From: Linanthus parryae
Lineage: Eukaryota > Streptophyta > Magnoliopsida > Ericales > Polemoniaceae
DNA length: 64,000 bases
NCBI GenBank assembly: GCA_023055425.1
Contig: JALGPY010000005.1
Span: 75,495,495 to 75,559,494 of the forward strand
Reading direction: 5' to 3'
The notes under the pieces were generated by a model that had not been told where the DNA came from, made no database searches, and saw only the letters and a list, made by a program, of their open reading frames with translations. Positions 55,147 to 64,000 of the stretch are shown piece by piece; position 1 is the first letter of the stretch; each line of letters opens with the position of its first letter. The position numbers were made by a program, and so were the translations under genes.

Positions 55147-55777
55147 TGTAGATAGTGCTTTCTGAACAGGAAGATCTTAGCCACGTGGCGACCATCCAGC
55201 ACACCTAGCTGTGCTCCACACACACTGGATCACCAGCCGCGCTGATCCACGTGGGGGCTGCGAGACAGGGCCCTCGCATACCACCGCACGTGATTTGTAG
55301 GGACTTAGTGGTTTGGAGGCTAGAGTAAGTCCTGTCGCGCGCGAGCGACAACCAAGCCCGCGCGCGACCCCTAGTAACTGCTTTTGAGAGATTTATGGCA
55401 CGAGCTCCATAAACCCGTTCAACCCGGTCAAACCCGGTCCCTCGTAACGGTTCCAGTATACGCGGATAACGTGCTGTAACGGTTCCTATATACACGGACG
55501 AATGTGCCGTTGTGGTTAAGCTAATTAAGCCGCCATTGATGGGCGCATTAACCACACTACAACGGTCACATTCTCTGTTATATATAGATCGTTAACCCTT
55601 CCATACAAGGGAGAACACACTTGAGATACGCGGAAGCTCTGCCAAGATCCTTTCTCTCTCTCATACAGTGCTATTGCCTTACTCTCTCCCTACACACAAC
55701 CCAACACTTCCTGTGTTATTTCTATCCTCTGCTCTTGGTGTATATTGAGTCATCTATGTAGGATTCTCTCGTACACA
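55147..55777 (+). repeat. Tat B 3' LTR
   Basis: This is 631 bp, preceded by a polypurine tract (AGAAAAGGGGGGCTAA, 55131-55146) and followed by AAGGT. It differs from the 5' LTR at scattered sites, for example CTAGCTGTG against CTAGCAGTG. Confidence 0.93.
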
Positions 55778-55782
55778 AAGGT

Positions 55783-56681
55783 GAAGAAGAAGACTGGCAA
55801 AGCAGACAAGGGCAAAGGAAAAGGATCTACATTCAAGACTCGGATTCATATGCAACTTCAAGATCATATGAAACCTATCCTTTATCAAATAAGGGCAAAA
55901 AGGAGAAAGAACTTCAAGAAGCTGAGTCAGAATACATCCTAGAAACTGGAAGAAAAGATTATCAGAAAAGTTCTTCAGTGATTAATAAAAGGCCTTTTTA
56001 AAGAAGAAACTAAAACAGCGAATGAATGCATTAGAAGGGTTAACCTTCCTGTTCAACAGTGTGATCAAGACCATAAGCTCAATAATTTAGGATATTAATG
56101 TGGCTCAACAGGAAGAAGAACAAGTTGATGATGAGGGAAATAGTCAGGAAGATTATGCATAGCAGCAAGGAGATGAAGACCCAACCCCTTAACTCTTAGC
56201 TACTCTTTATTCTCTTTTTCAAGGCCTTGAAATCCTTTTCAAAGTATTGAAAACTTTATATTTTCAAGAACTTTTTCCAAAATCTCTGATCCAACATCTT
56301 TTCTCATTCTTTTTTGATGAAAGTTAAAAAGGGGAAGAGAAATCTAGGTTTTTATTTGTTTTTTATTTTATTACTGGAGATATGACCTGATTTTTGGTCA
56401 GTAGAATTATCTGAACTTTGTTGTTATTTGCTATTATTTTCAGTAAGTTAATAAGTTGGATTTCTTTTGGATATCATGTGACTATACTATATGCTAGAGA
56501 GGATTTTTTGCAGAAATATAGTATCAAACAGATAGAGGTTTTGTCTTTCATCAATGGGGAGATTGTAAGTTCAACTCAGTTTCAAAGATTTGAAATAGCT
56601 AGTCTATTTCAAGGCCTTGAAACAGCTTTCAAAGCCTTGAAACTGGCTATGCTTTATATGCATGAACTTAGGGGGAGTTTC
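55783..56681 (+). other. Copia 3' ORF remainder and 3' non-coding region
   Basis: The Lys/Gly-rich reading resumes after the Tat B insertion (VKKKTGKADKGKGKGS) and closes at 55942. Short degenerate coding traces follow. From 56200 on there is non-coding sequence with several palindromes (56217-56232, 56607-56622, 56627-56642) and a polypurine tract (TTAGGGGGAG, about 56669-56677) just before the LTR. Confidence 0.6.
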
Positions 56682-57807
56682 TGATCTTGATTCAACTCCT
56701 AAACCCATGTGCTTGATTAGTTGATACTTGATGATGAAAGACAAAGTATTTTTGACAAATTTTACAGTATCTAATCCATTTGTTTGACTTAGTTTTGCAG
56801 GGAAGTTTTGTTTCCTATTTTATAGGATTTATTTCCTAACCTAAGTTTTGCAGGAGAGGAAATTGTGTGATGATTTGATTCTGTGATCAATCTTGCTGTG
56901 TTTGGAAGTTTCCTAACATATGTTTATACAATATCAATTTAGTATCATTGAAGATACTGATTAAACTATCCGTTGGAGAAGCTGTTAGAGAAGTCAAAGG
57001 TGAAGCTACAAAATTGGGAAGTTTGTTATGAGAAGATCTTGAAGATCTCCAATTCAAACTGCTCTATAAAAGAGGGAAAAATGAAGCATTGCAACGGGAC
57101 AATTAGCAGAGACACTCAAAAACATTCAAGGATCTACAAGCAACAAATAAGCAGATTCATTTTTCTCAATCCAAACATTTGAAGAACACTGCATACTCAC
57201 TGCAGATTCAGTTCTAGTGTTCTTCTCTTATGAACTTCATTTGTATATCATTTTGATAATACTTATAATTCTTATTCTCAAGGATTGTTCAAGATGAACA
57301 ATATAGAATTCTTAGTTAATCAGATAGCTAGAGCAGGTACTAGATATGTTAGTGAGAACCACAAGGTGTAATAGAGTAAGGCATCTCTCTGTGCTTGAGA
57401 TCAAGAGCTCAGCTGTTGATTAATAAGAATTGTGTTGAAAATCCTGCAGGGAGAAGATCCTGAGGTAGAGATGTAGGTCCAAGTGGACTGAACTCTATAT
57501 ATCTCGTGTCTCTTGCATTTACTTTTCAGTTCCATACTTAGTTCTTTTGCAACATTCAAAACAGTTTCATTTCAAGGGTTTGAAACTCATTTCAAGGCCT
57601 TGAAATAGACTTATCTTTTAAACTTTAACTGTTTTCATTCCAAGGGCTTGAAATTCATTTCAAGGCCTTGAATAACTCTTCACTCACTACAATTTTTTTT
57701 TGAAACCACTGTTCTTGCAAGTTTAGCAAAAAATTGGCATACTCTATTCAAACCCCCCCCCCTCTAGAGTATTGATCCTGCATTTCTACCTATTGTACAC
57801 CCATTTA
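56682..57807 (+). repeat. Copia 3' LTR (boundaries approximate)
   Basis: It follows the polypurine tract and ends about ...TACACCCATTTA, the degenerate equivalent of the 5' LTR end. Homology to 35343-35782 is clear from 56822 to 56965 and from about 57520 to the end. The middle 540 bases have no counterpart in the 5' LTR. It carries exact (57590-57605) and near-exact (57658) palindromes. Confidence 0.7.
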
Positions 57808-58679
57808 CGGTACTATGGAGTCGTCAAATCAGTTAGGGTATCTCCAATGTGTCACACCTACCTCAGCCTTTCGTCCCGTCACGAACCCACATTTTTCCCT
57901 ATCCCATGCATATTTCAAGTGTCCCGTCGTCTATAACTCATCTCATTCCCTCACCCAGTTAAATTTATATAGAAATATATTAAATTAATCTAGAATATGG
58001 GTGATACAATTCGGTTCGGAATGAGATCCGAGTGATTCTTCCCAAATGGATCAAGTTCGAGTCAAATTTGGAAATTGAAATTAGGATCCAAGTGAATATA
58101 GATTCGGATTTGAACTGTCTAGTAATATTTGTGTTTATCCGGTCTGATCTGATCAATAATTACTTTGCATAAATACCATCAGATAGTACACATCTACAAC
58201 ATATACTACCCTATCTTAACAACATTTTTTAACTTGACTATTCAGCTTTCAAATCTCATTTCTCTCAACCTCCAATCCCTTGATAACATAGTAGTTGGAG
58301 TTATGAGGATGCTTCGGCGTTTTATTTGCAAGCATTTTGTAGTAATTACTTTAGGCCGCTCATGCATATATTTGAATATATGTAAACTCCTTGTGAAAAT
58401 GTGCATACAAAATGAAGTACAAGCTTATATGTAAATGTTTTGCGTTATTTTAGCATATATGATCTCACGATGTTCATGTTATTTTGGACATGATCGGGCG
58501 TGCTTCAGGGAGAGAAGACGAGATGATCGAGGGAATAGTCTAAACAATTAAGGAGAAATTTAAGATTAGTAGCACTGGGAGCTAGGTACAATTTGAAGAA
58601 AAACTAGGGTCGAAACGTGATGAGAAGAGCGAAGTCAAAAACTGGAAGTCATGACCTACATACTTATTCCAGTGAATGT
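57808..58679. other. AT-rich flanking DNA, nothing recognised
   Basis: There is no credible coding frame or repeat. An 89-codon frame at 58165-58434 is low-quality and lacks any known motif. This is probably the original flank of the Copia insertion. Confidence 0.5.
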
Positions 58680-58692
58680 GACGGGGAAGAAT

Positions 58693-58905
58693 TTTTTTTT
58701 TTGAACAAAACCACACTTATATTACATCACAAAACACAGAAGAACCCCCCAAAGAGAGGTCCATCTGATAAGTTTGTTACAACAGAAGTACATAAGCGAA
58801 ACCACAACATTATCCACCACATCCATATGTACAGACACCTAGAAGAAAACAAACACTGCATGACATCCCAACTACACAGATTGACCCTCATTGGCAAGTC
58901 TCGGA
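58693..58905 (-). mobile_element. Short retroposon with poly(A) tail (truncated LINE or SINE)
   Basis: On the plus strand it begins with a run of Ts (a poly(A) tail on the minus strand) and ends near 58905. It is flanked by 13-base near-identical duplications (58680-58692 GACGGGGAAGAAT; 58906-58918 GACGGGAAAGAAT). No Pol III A/B boxes are evident, so a 5'-truncated LINE 3' end (GTAATATAAGTGTGG before the tail) is more likely than a SINE. Confidence 0.6.
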
Positions 58906-58918
58906 GACGGGAAAGAAT

Positions 58919-60171
58919 CCGGAGTTTAAAATAATGCAATTTTTATGAACAAATTCAAAAAAATATTAATTTAATAGTTCATGTATATATATATATATAA
59001 ATATAAATATAATGTCACATATTTTCATAAAAGATCAAGGATATGAAAATACAACTCGTTTCAAAAAATTATTCAAGAAAGAGAGGTGTCAACTCTGGTG
59101 CAAGTTCTTCAAATGTACAAGTATAGTTGTACTTTATTGTTTTTATTAAAAAGTACATGTGAATTTATATTTTTTGTGAAATAAAATTTAATAATGAATT
59201 TGTTAAAAGAAATCTTAAAGACTTTAATATTGACGGACATAAAATAATTAATGAAACATATTTCGTATATCTACATGATGTAGACATTTGTGTGTATTTT
59301 TAAGAAAATATATGACATTAAGTTACATATATCTGAATTATTTTTTTGAAAAGAATATATCTCAATTATTAAATTAAATTTTTAAATTTTTTGGATTTAT
59401 TTTAGTTTGATTTTTTAGATTGATTTTTGCTGGAATTGTTGTTAAAATTTGCAATTAAAAAAAATGGTGAAAATGAGGGGTACGATTCTCTTTTTACATT
59501 ATGCCATCCAATATGGATGGAAAGTTAATGGAATGGTACCTAATTCAATGGTTTTTTAAAATTTGAGACTGTGACTGCATGATTTTAAGGGTGTCCGCTT
59601 GACGGAAAGAACAAATTTCGGATACATGTGATGCAATTTTTCCTAAATAAATTACATTGTACTCACATCAATTTTTTAATATTGGCATATTTTCCAATTA
59701 CATATAAATTTTAGAAAAAAGAATTGTTCACGATCAAAAATCAATATCTAAATTTCAAAAAAGAATCTAAGGGCATGTTTGGTATCAGTTGAAAATCTAG
59801 AAAATCGGCTGGTATTTTTTTAGGAGAAGAATCAAGCTGAATTGAAAAATAAAAATCTAAGGGCTTGTTTGGTATCTGTTGAAAATCTGGAAATCGGCTA
59901 AATTTTTTTCGGGAGAAGAATCTAGTTGGACTGAAAAACAAAATTCATTTGGTGTGTGCCGAAATTGTAGATTACTAATTTGATTAATTTGACAAAGTTT
60001 TGAGAAATATTTATTGAATAACTTGAATACACCCACTTCTAAATAGACTAAGATCATGCTAGTGTCAAAAACACATTAAAATTATTTTTTTTTTTTAGAG
60101 AATTGCAGCCTTATAATAACTAATGTTAGAAATTCTACAAATGTATAGAGATTATTTTAATATGGATTTAC
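58919..60171. other. AT-rich DNA with short repeats
   Basis: It contains a (TA)n run at about 58986-59003, many poly-A/T tracts and a tandem pair of about 87 bp at 59765-59945. I found no gene. Confidence 0.6.
59765..59945. repeat. Tandem pair of about 87 bp
   Basis: Two adjacent copies each start TCTAAGGGC(A/T)TGTTTGGTAT and run through GTTGAAAATCT(A/G)GAAA, ATCGGCT and GAGAAGAATC. They are diverged by substitutions and small indels. The GGGC-TGTTTGG start resembles ends of some plant DNA transposons. Confidence 0.7.
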
Positions 60172-62023
60172 ATTAAGTATTTGGGAACGCCTATGGATTT
60201 CACCTTACCAAAACACAATCAGTGATCCGACATGTGCTTGACCGCATCAGACAGAAGCTTGCTAGCTGGAAAAAATCATCACTTTCCTTTGCGGGCAGAA
60301 TTACATTAATCAAGGCCACTTTATTCTCCATCCCCACTTATATGTTATCGGTGTTCAAAGCTCCCGCCTCCTTTCACAAGGACCTCCAGCGAATCATTAA
60401 AGCGTTCTTATGGGGTAAAGGTAACAGCCGCGGCATACATTGGAAATCTTGGAATTTTTTATGTCTAGATACTCAACACGGTGGCTTGGGATTCCGGAAT
60501 GTTCAAGCACACAATCAAGCTCTTCTTGCAAAAACGGCGTTTAACCTCATTACCAAACCACAGTCACTGCTTGGTCGCATTCTTAAAGGTCGCTACTTCC
60601 CCAACGGTGAATTCCTTGATGCGAAAGAACCGTCCTCCTCCTCTTGGGGTTGGCGAAGTTTGTGTTGGGGACGCACCTTAGCTCTGCAAGGCATTCAATG
60701 GTTAATAGGTAACGGACGCACAACGCATGCTCTTCGGCATGCTTGGATTCCGCAGCAGCGTACTTTCCCGACTCCGGAACCTATTCTCATGCAGTTGTAC
60801 CCCACACTTACGGTCAGCTGCTTCATCAACGAATCCACGCGTACTTGGAATCATACCCTGCTTCGGAATTTCTTTGCCCCCTCGCAGCTTAAAAGCATCA
60901 CTACTATTGCTCTACCGCAAGTTTCACACCAGGACACCATCGTTTGGAAATACTCCCAGTCGGGCAACTTCACAGTCTCCTCAGCTCACACTTTGGAAAC
61001 TCGAGTTTTCGACCCAGGTATTGACGACCACTCAACATTCGTACATCTTATCCCGCTATTACGAAAATTACATCTGGAGCCCAAAATCTACTACGTCGTT
61101 TGGAAATCACTGATTGGTGCCTTGACCGTCAAAATGAACCTGCAAAAACGCCGAGTGCCTCTGGTTACTACTATGTGCGACTGCTGCTGAGTGAGTGCTG
61201 AGACACTTGATCACTGCCTACTTGATTGTTCCCATGCCCGTGCTGTTTGGTTTGGCTCTCGTCTGGGATACCGGCCACCTCACCAACCACCCTCCTCTTT
61301 TGCTTCGTTCCTTCTCCACGTCATGAAGTCACTTCCATCCAATCACGACAGGATATACTTTATCCTTGTCCTTCGACAAATTTGGCTCGCTAGGAATTCT
61401 ATCACGATGACACGCTCAAGCGTCTCCCCAGCAGAATCCCTCATAGCCATTAACGTCTCTGAACAACGCCACCATCACAGGTTTCGCAGCATCCACACTC
61501 CCATCCAAACTCCTTCCACCACATTGGCCCCTTCAGCTACTTTCACCAACAGCCACGCCACATCACATCCCGAGCCTCCCCAACCTCACAATTTAACAGA
61601 CTTTATTGTTGACGCCACATGGAAGCCGCACATCAACTCCGTAGCAGCTTGGATGCACCTTCACGACCACTCCCACGGCAATTACAAGGTTTTTCCTGCA
61701 CTCTCTCCCCTTCAGGCTGAAGCACGGGGGGTCTCTCAAGCTCTCAAGTGGATTTTGTATCACGGGTACACTGCTATTCATCTACACACGGACTCACAGC
61801 TCCTGATTACATCTATTGTGCACCACTCGCACAATCCTCAGATCCACATGACGGTTCAGGACATCATTGCTGACGCTAGGAAATTTCTTTTCTGTAAAAT
61901 TTCATACGTTGCGCGCTCTGTTGTGCACCCGGCTCACCGCTGCGCTCACAATATTGCAAAACAGCTTCCACTGTCGTTTCCACTTTCTTAATAAAACAAT
62001 ACGTTCTCCTTCAAAAAAAAAAA
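60172..62023 (+). mobile_element. 5'-truncated LINE (L1-type) with RNase H and poly(A) tail
   Basis: Homology begins near KYLGTPMDF (about 60176), so the endonuclease and most of RT are missing. The main frame (60222-61190) has the post-RT segment RQKLASWKKSSLSFAGRITLI, FLWGKGNSRGIHWKSW and HGGLGFRNVQAHNQALLAK. A zf-RVT-like region (VVWKSLIGALTVKMNLQKRR, CDCC) continues in frame through one TGA (61188-61190) to ETLDHCLLDCSHARAVWFG. The second part (61191-61991) ends with an RNase H domain (FIVDATWKP, QAEARGVSQALKW, HLHTDSQLLI). An A run at 62013-62023 ends the element. No clear target duplication was found. Confidence 0.85.
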
Positions 62024-62162
62024 TATGCAAATGTTCATCTTAAAATTTTATTTGATTAATAAACGAAATTAAATTTAAAGACCCGATTTTTATCAAAGCA
62101 AACATGCACTAACTATCGATCCTTCAAAACCGAATAAAAAGAACTGTTCATGAGTGAATTTT

Positions 62163-63249
62163 GGGTGAGTTTGGTAGAATGGTTTTTGGTGGAAAAACTG
62201 GTTTTTAGATTGTGGTGGAAATTTTTTGTTTTTTTTTAAGATTCTGTTTAAACCAGTGTGTTTGGTAGTAGTTTTAAAACTAGATTAAAAACTGTTGAAA
62301 TGTGTTTGGTAGTGGTTTTTAAACTAGATGATGTAGATTAAATGACAAATATACCCTCCACTTATTTTTCTTTTACATATTCAAAACGCACAAATGCAAT
62401 GTAAAAAAGTTCACGATTTCATGAGATTCAACGATTTCATGAAATTAACAAATTGAAGAACAAAAATTAACACTATTATGACATCCAAAAATCAATTTTT
62501 TTACTAAAATTCAACAAAAAGTTGACAATTTCAAGAAATTTCAGTCACACTTGATGCCACGTTGAGTAACGGGCAACAAAAAAACAATAAACTAAGGAAA
62601 TAACACCACAAAATTATTGATCCTAAATAATAAGAAGATCGCATATAAAAGGTATCGTCCGAAATATGCGAGAATCGATTTTTTTGTAAAAACAAATTAT
62701 GGAAAAAGTATAAAAGAAAATTCGTGCAATATTTTTCATTATCTCGATGACTAAAAAGCCAAAGAGCTACCAGATTACATAAACCCATGTATAACTCTTT
62801 CAATGCAACATTGTTTAACAGCAATCACAAATTTAATCAACTAGGAAAATAACACAACAAAAATAGTTGACCCTAAATAATGAGAACACAACAAATATAG
62901 TTAACCCTAAATAATAAGAACATCACATAAAAGCGTGAAATGAGTTTTGTGGAAAAAACTTATGAAGGAAGTATAGAAAAAATTGCCAGCGGTAAAGTAA
63001 CAAGGAACTACTAAAATGAGAGACAATTTCCAGTTTAATACGACTACGGTGTGAGGATAATATCGTCTTTGAGTGTCATAGAAATAAACCGAAGAAAAAA
63101 CTACAAAAAGTTGGTTTTTCTCACCAAGACAAATGTTGAAAAAAACTGGTTTAAAATCTGGTTTTTAAACCAGTCAAAACAAACACTTTAAACAAACCAG
63201 TTGGTTTAAAAACCAAAAACCAAAAAAAACCACTTTGCCAAACTGACCC
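62163..63249. mobile_element. Non-autonomous TIR DNA transposon, 1.09 kb
   Basis: The left end GGGTGAGTTTGGTAGAATGG and the inverse of the right end GGGTCAGTTTGGCAAAGTGG form imperfect terminal inverted repeats. The flanks are TTT on both sides (62160-62162, 63250-63252), suggesting a 3-bp duplication. Subterminal repeats (GTGTTTGGTAGT near 62259 and 62299; GGTTTTTAAAC-type words at both ends) and an internal duplication (AACTAGGAAAATAACAC-like at about 62594 and 62839) are present. There is no transposase. PIF/Harbinger is my best guess from the GGG start and 3-bp duplication. Confidence 0.6.
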
Positions 63250-63252
63250 TTT

Positions 63253-63620
63253 GTGTCCAAACTACTTCTCAAAATCAACGGTGGAAACTGGAAAGAGTTT
63301 TATAGTGGGCACGGGTCACGTCCTAGTCGAACAACGAGACAAGGTCATTTTTGTGTTTGGATTCGTTTCCTTTTTTAAAAATCGGACGAGTTTTTGGCGA
63401 GCCGATATTTTGACGAAATGCTGGATTAATGCACGTATGGTACTCAAAATGAATCAGCTTACGACAACGTTCCGTATGGTACTAGAAAAGGAAGTGTAAG
63501 CTACAGAGACGTGGACTCACCACAATCTCTCATATTTCCTGAGAGATCCTCTTCTTCATCTTTGTTTTGGTCTCTCTCGGCAAAGCGTCGTACAGAGGAG
63601 GAGGCAGTCAGATAGTAGCA
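63253..63620 (+). promoter_or_regulatory. Upstream region and 5' UTR of the right-edge gene
   Basis: This is single-copy-looking sequence between the TIR element and the ATG. The last 60-80 bases are purine/CT-rich in the manner of a plant leader (TCTTCTTCATC, GGAGGAGGCAGTC). No confident TATA box is identified. Confidence 0.4.
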
Positions 63621-63739
63621 ATGTCGCAAGCAAGTGCTCTGAAAACTCTCTTCTCCGTTTTGGGATGTCTAATGGTGGCCACCCTCGTTTACACCATCTC
63701 CGTCGATGGCCTCCCTTTCCGTAAAGAACTCCTTACCCC
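63621..63739 (+). CDS. First exon of a small membrane-protein gene (DUF1475-like)
   Basis: The ATG at 63621 lies in a good context after a leader-like sequence. Exon 1 encodes 39 complete codons plus two bases: MSQASALKTLFSVLGCLMVA, then TLVYTISVDGLP and FRKELLTP. It ends at the donor CCC|GTATGATC. A single hydrophobic helix (about residues 8-26) is visible. The pattern of hydrophobic N-terminus, (S/T)DGLPFRKELLTP and an intron at that point resembles the plant DUF1475 family of small multi-pass membrane proteins of unknown function. The rest of the gene lies right of the window. It is not TE-derived and codon use looks normal. Confidence 0.55.
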
Positions 63740-64000
63740 GTATGATCTCTCTCTCTCTCTCTTCTGTATACGACGTTCACTCACAAATCTAAAATCACGA
63801 ACTCCAATTCTAAGCAAACATGTATGAATTATGATGGAGATGAAGAGAAACATCTGATCACGATTCCAATTTGCATGCCCAATTCGAAATTGAGTTCGGA
63901 AGAGTGTTCCCGTGGCTTGTTCATGGATTTCTAAAACCTTGTGGCTAATCATCTAATTAAGCCTGGTTTTGCACAATTGTGCTATGAATCCCCCCCACAC
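63740..64000 (+). other. Intron 1 of the right-edge gene
   Basis: It begins GTATGATCTC and is followed by a (TC)n stretch and T-rich sequence. No acceptor leading to a recognisable second exon is reached before the window ends. Confidence 0.5.

Larger units (their letters stand above)
41560..55777 (+). mobile_element. Tat-lineage Ty3/Gypsy retrotransposon B, complete 14.2 kb
   Basis: It has two LTRs (41560-42183, 55147-55777), perfect AAGGT duplications (41555-41559, 55778-55782), gag-pol, one minisatellite and the antisense PMD gene. It is the simplest complete example of the family in this window. LTRs differ by several substitutions and small indels, so insertion was not very recent. Gag, pol and the antisense gene all carry disabling mutations. 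Confidence 0.93.
35343..57807 (+). mobile_element. Sirevirus-like Ty1/Copia retrotransposon, interrupted by Tat B
   Basis: The order is 5' LTR (partial), a primer site resembling tRNA-iMet, gag with zinc knuckle, protease, integrase, RT, RNase H, a Lys-rich 3' ORF and 3' LTR. The gene order (integrase before RT) is Copia type. The ISYFKPYGCTCFVHNNG and DEGIFLGYS context and the extra 3' ORF point to the Sirevirus group. Tat B (41560-55777) splits it at AAGGT. Many stops and frameshifts show it is old. A 16-bp palindrome recurs throughout it (see findings). Confidence 0.8.

Noticed and set aside
58617..58934. 105-codon plus-strand frame MMRRAKSKTGSHDLH
   Set aside because: It runs through the reverse of a poly(A)-tailed retroposon and its flanking duplications, and is not a gene.

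Overview
This window is plant nuclear DNA, probably from a eudicot. It is almost entirely a stack of nested LTR retrotransposons. It also holds a 5'-truncated LINE, a non-autonomous DNA transposon and, at the far right edge, the first exon of one ordinary host gene. The plant call rests on the lineages present (Athila, Tat with a second RNase H, and a Sirevirus-type Copia element), a tRNA-Asp primer site, plant-type LTR promoters and GT-AG introns.

Layout from outside in. (1) A Copia/Sirevirus-like element on the plus strand (35343-57807, its left end beyond the window) has its 5' LTR interrupted by (2) an old Tat-like LTR on the minus strand (35214-35342). That LTR is interrupted by (3) a minus-strand Athila element (bases 1-7161 plus 34151-35213). 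The Athila 5' LTR is in turn interrupted by (4) Tat element A, plus strand, 7162-34150, flanked by CCTAC. Separately, Tat element B (plus strand, 41560-55777, flanked by AAGGT) sits in the 3' ORF of the Copia element.

Tat A is a chimera. Its 5' LTR breaks off after 299 bases. A 20-base templated filler follows, then a 2.2 kb copy of the Copia RT region together with the Tat B 5' LTR and gag-pol, collinear with 39383 onward. Downstream, the block carrying the second RNase H, integrase, 3' minisatellite and antisense exon is present three times in tandem (starts 14507, 19415, 24158), joined at a CAAG microhomology.

The most interesting content is a spliced gene carried antisense between pol and the 3' LTR of the Tat elements (A: 27898-32740; B: 50165-54375). 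Its first coding exon holds a plant mobile domain (PMD, the aminotransferase-like plant mobile domain), followed by basic, acidic and coiled-coil exons. Splice sites and reading phases agree across five coding exons in two copies. It has its own promoter-like region with a TGACGTCA palindrome next to the 3' LTR. Both copies are now broken, but the organisation shows that this Tat family carried its own host-like antisense gene.

The right flank (57808-64000) is AT-rich single-copy-looking DNA with a short retroposon, a LINE remnant (60172-62023), a 1.09 kb TIR element (62163-63249) and the start of a small membrane-protein gene (63621 onward). Coordinates of LTRs, target-site duplications and splice sites were read by eye. 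Family assignments come from motif recognition, not from searches.
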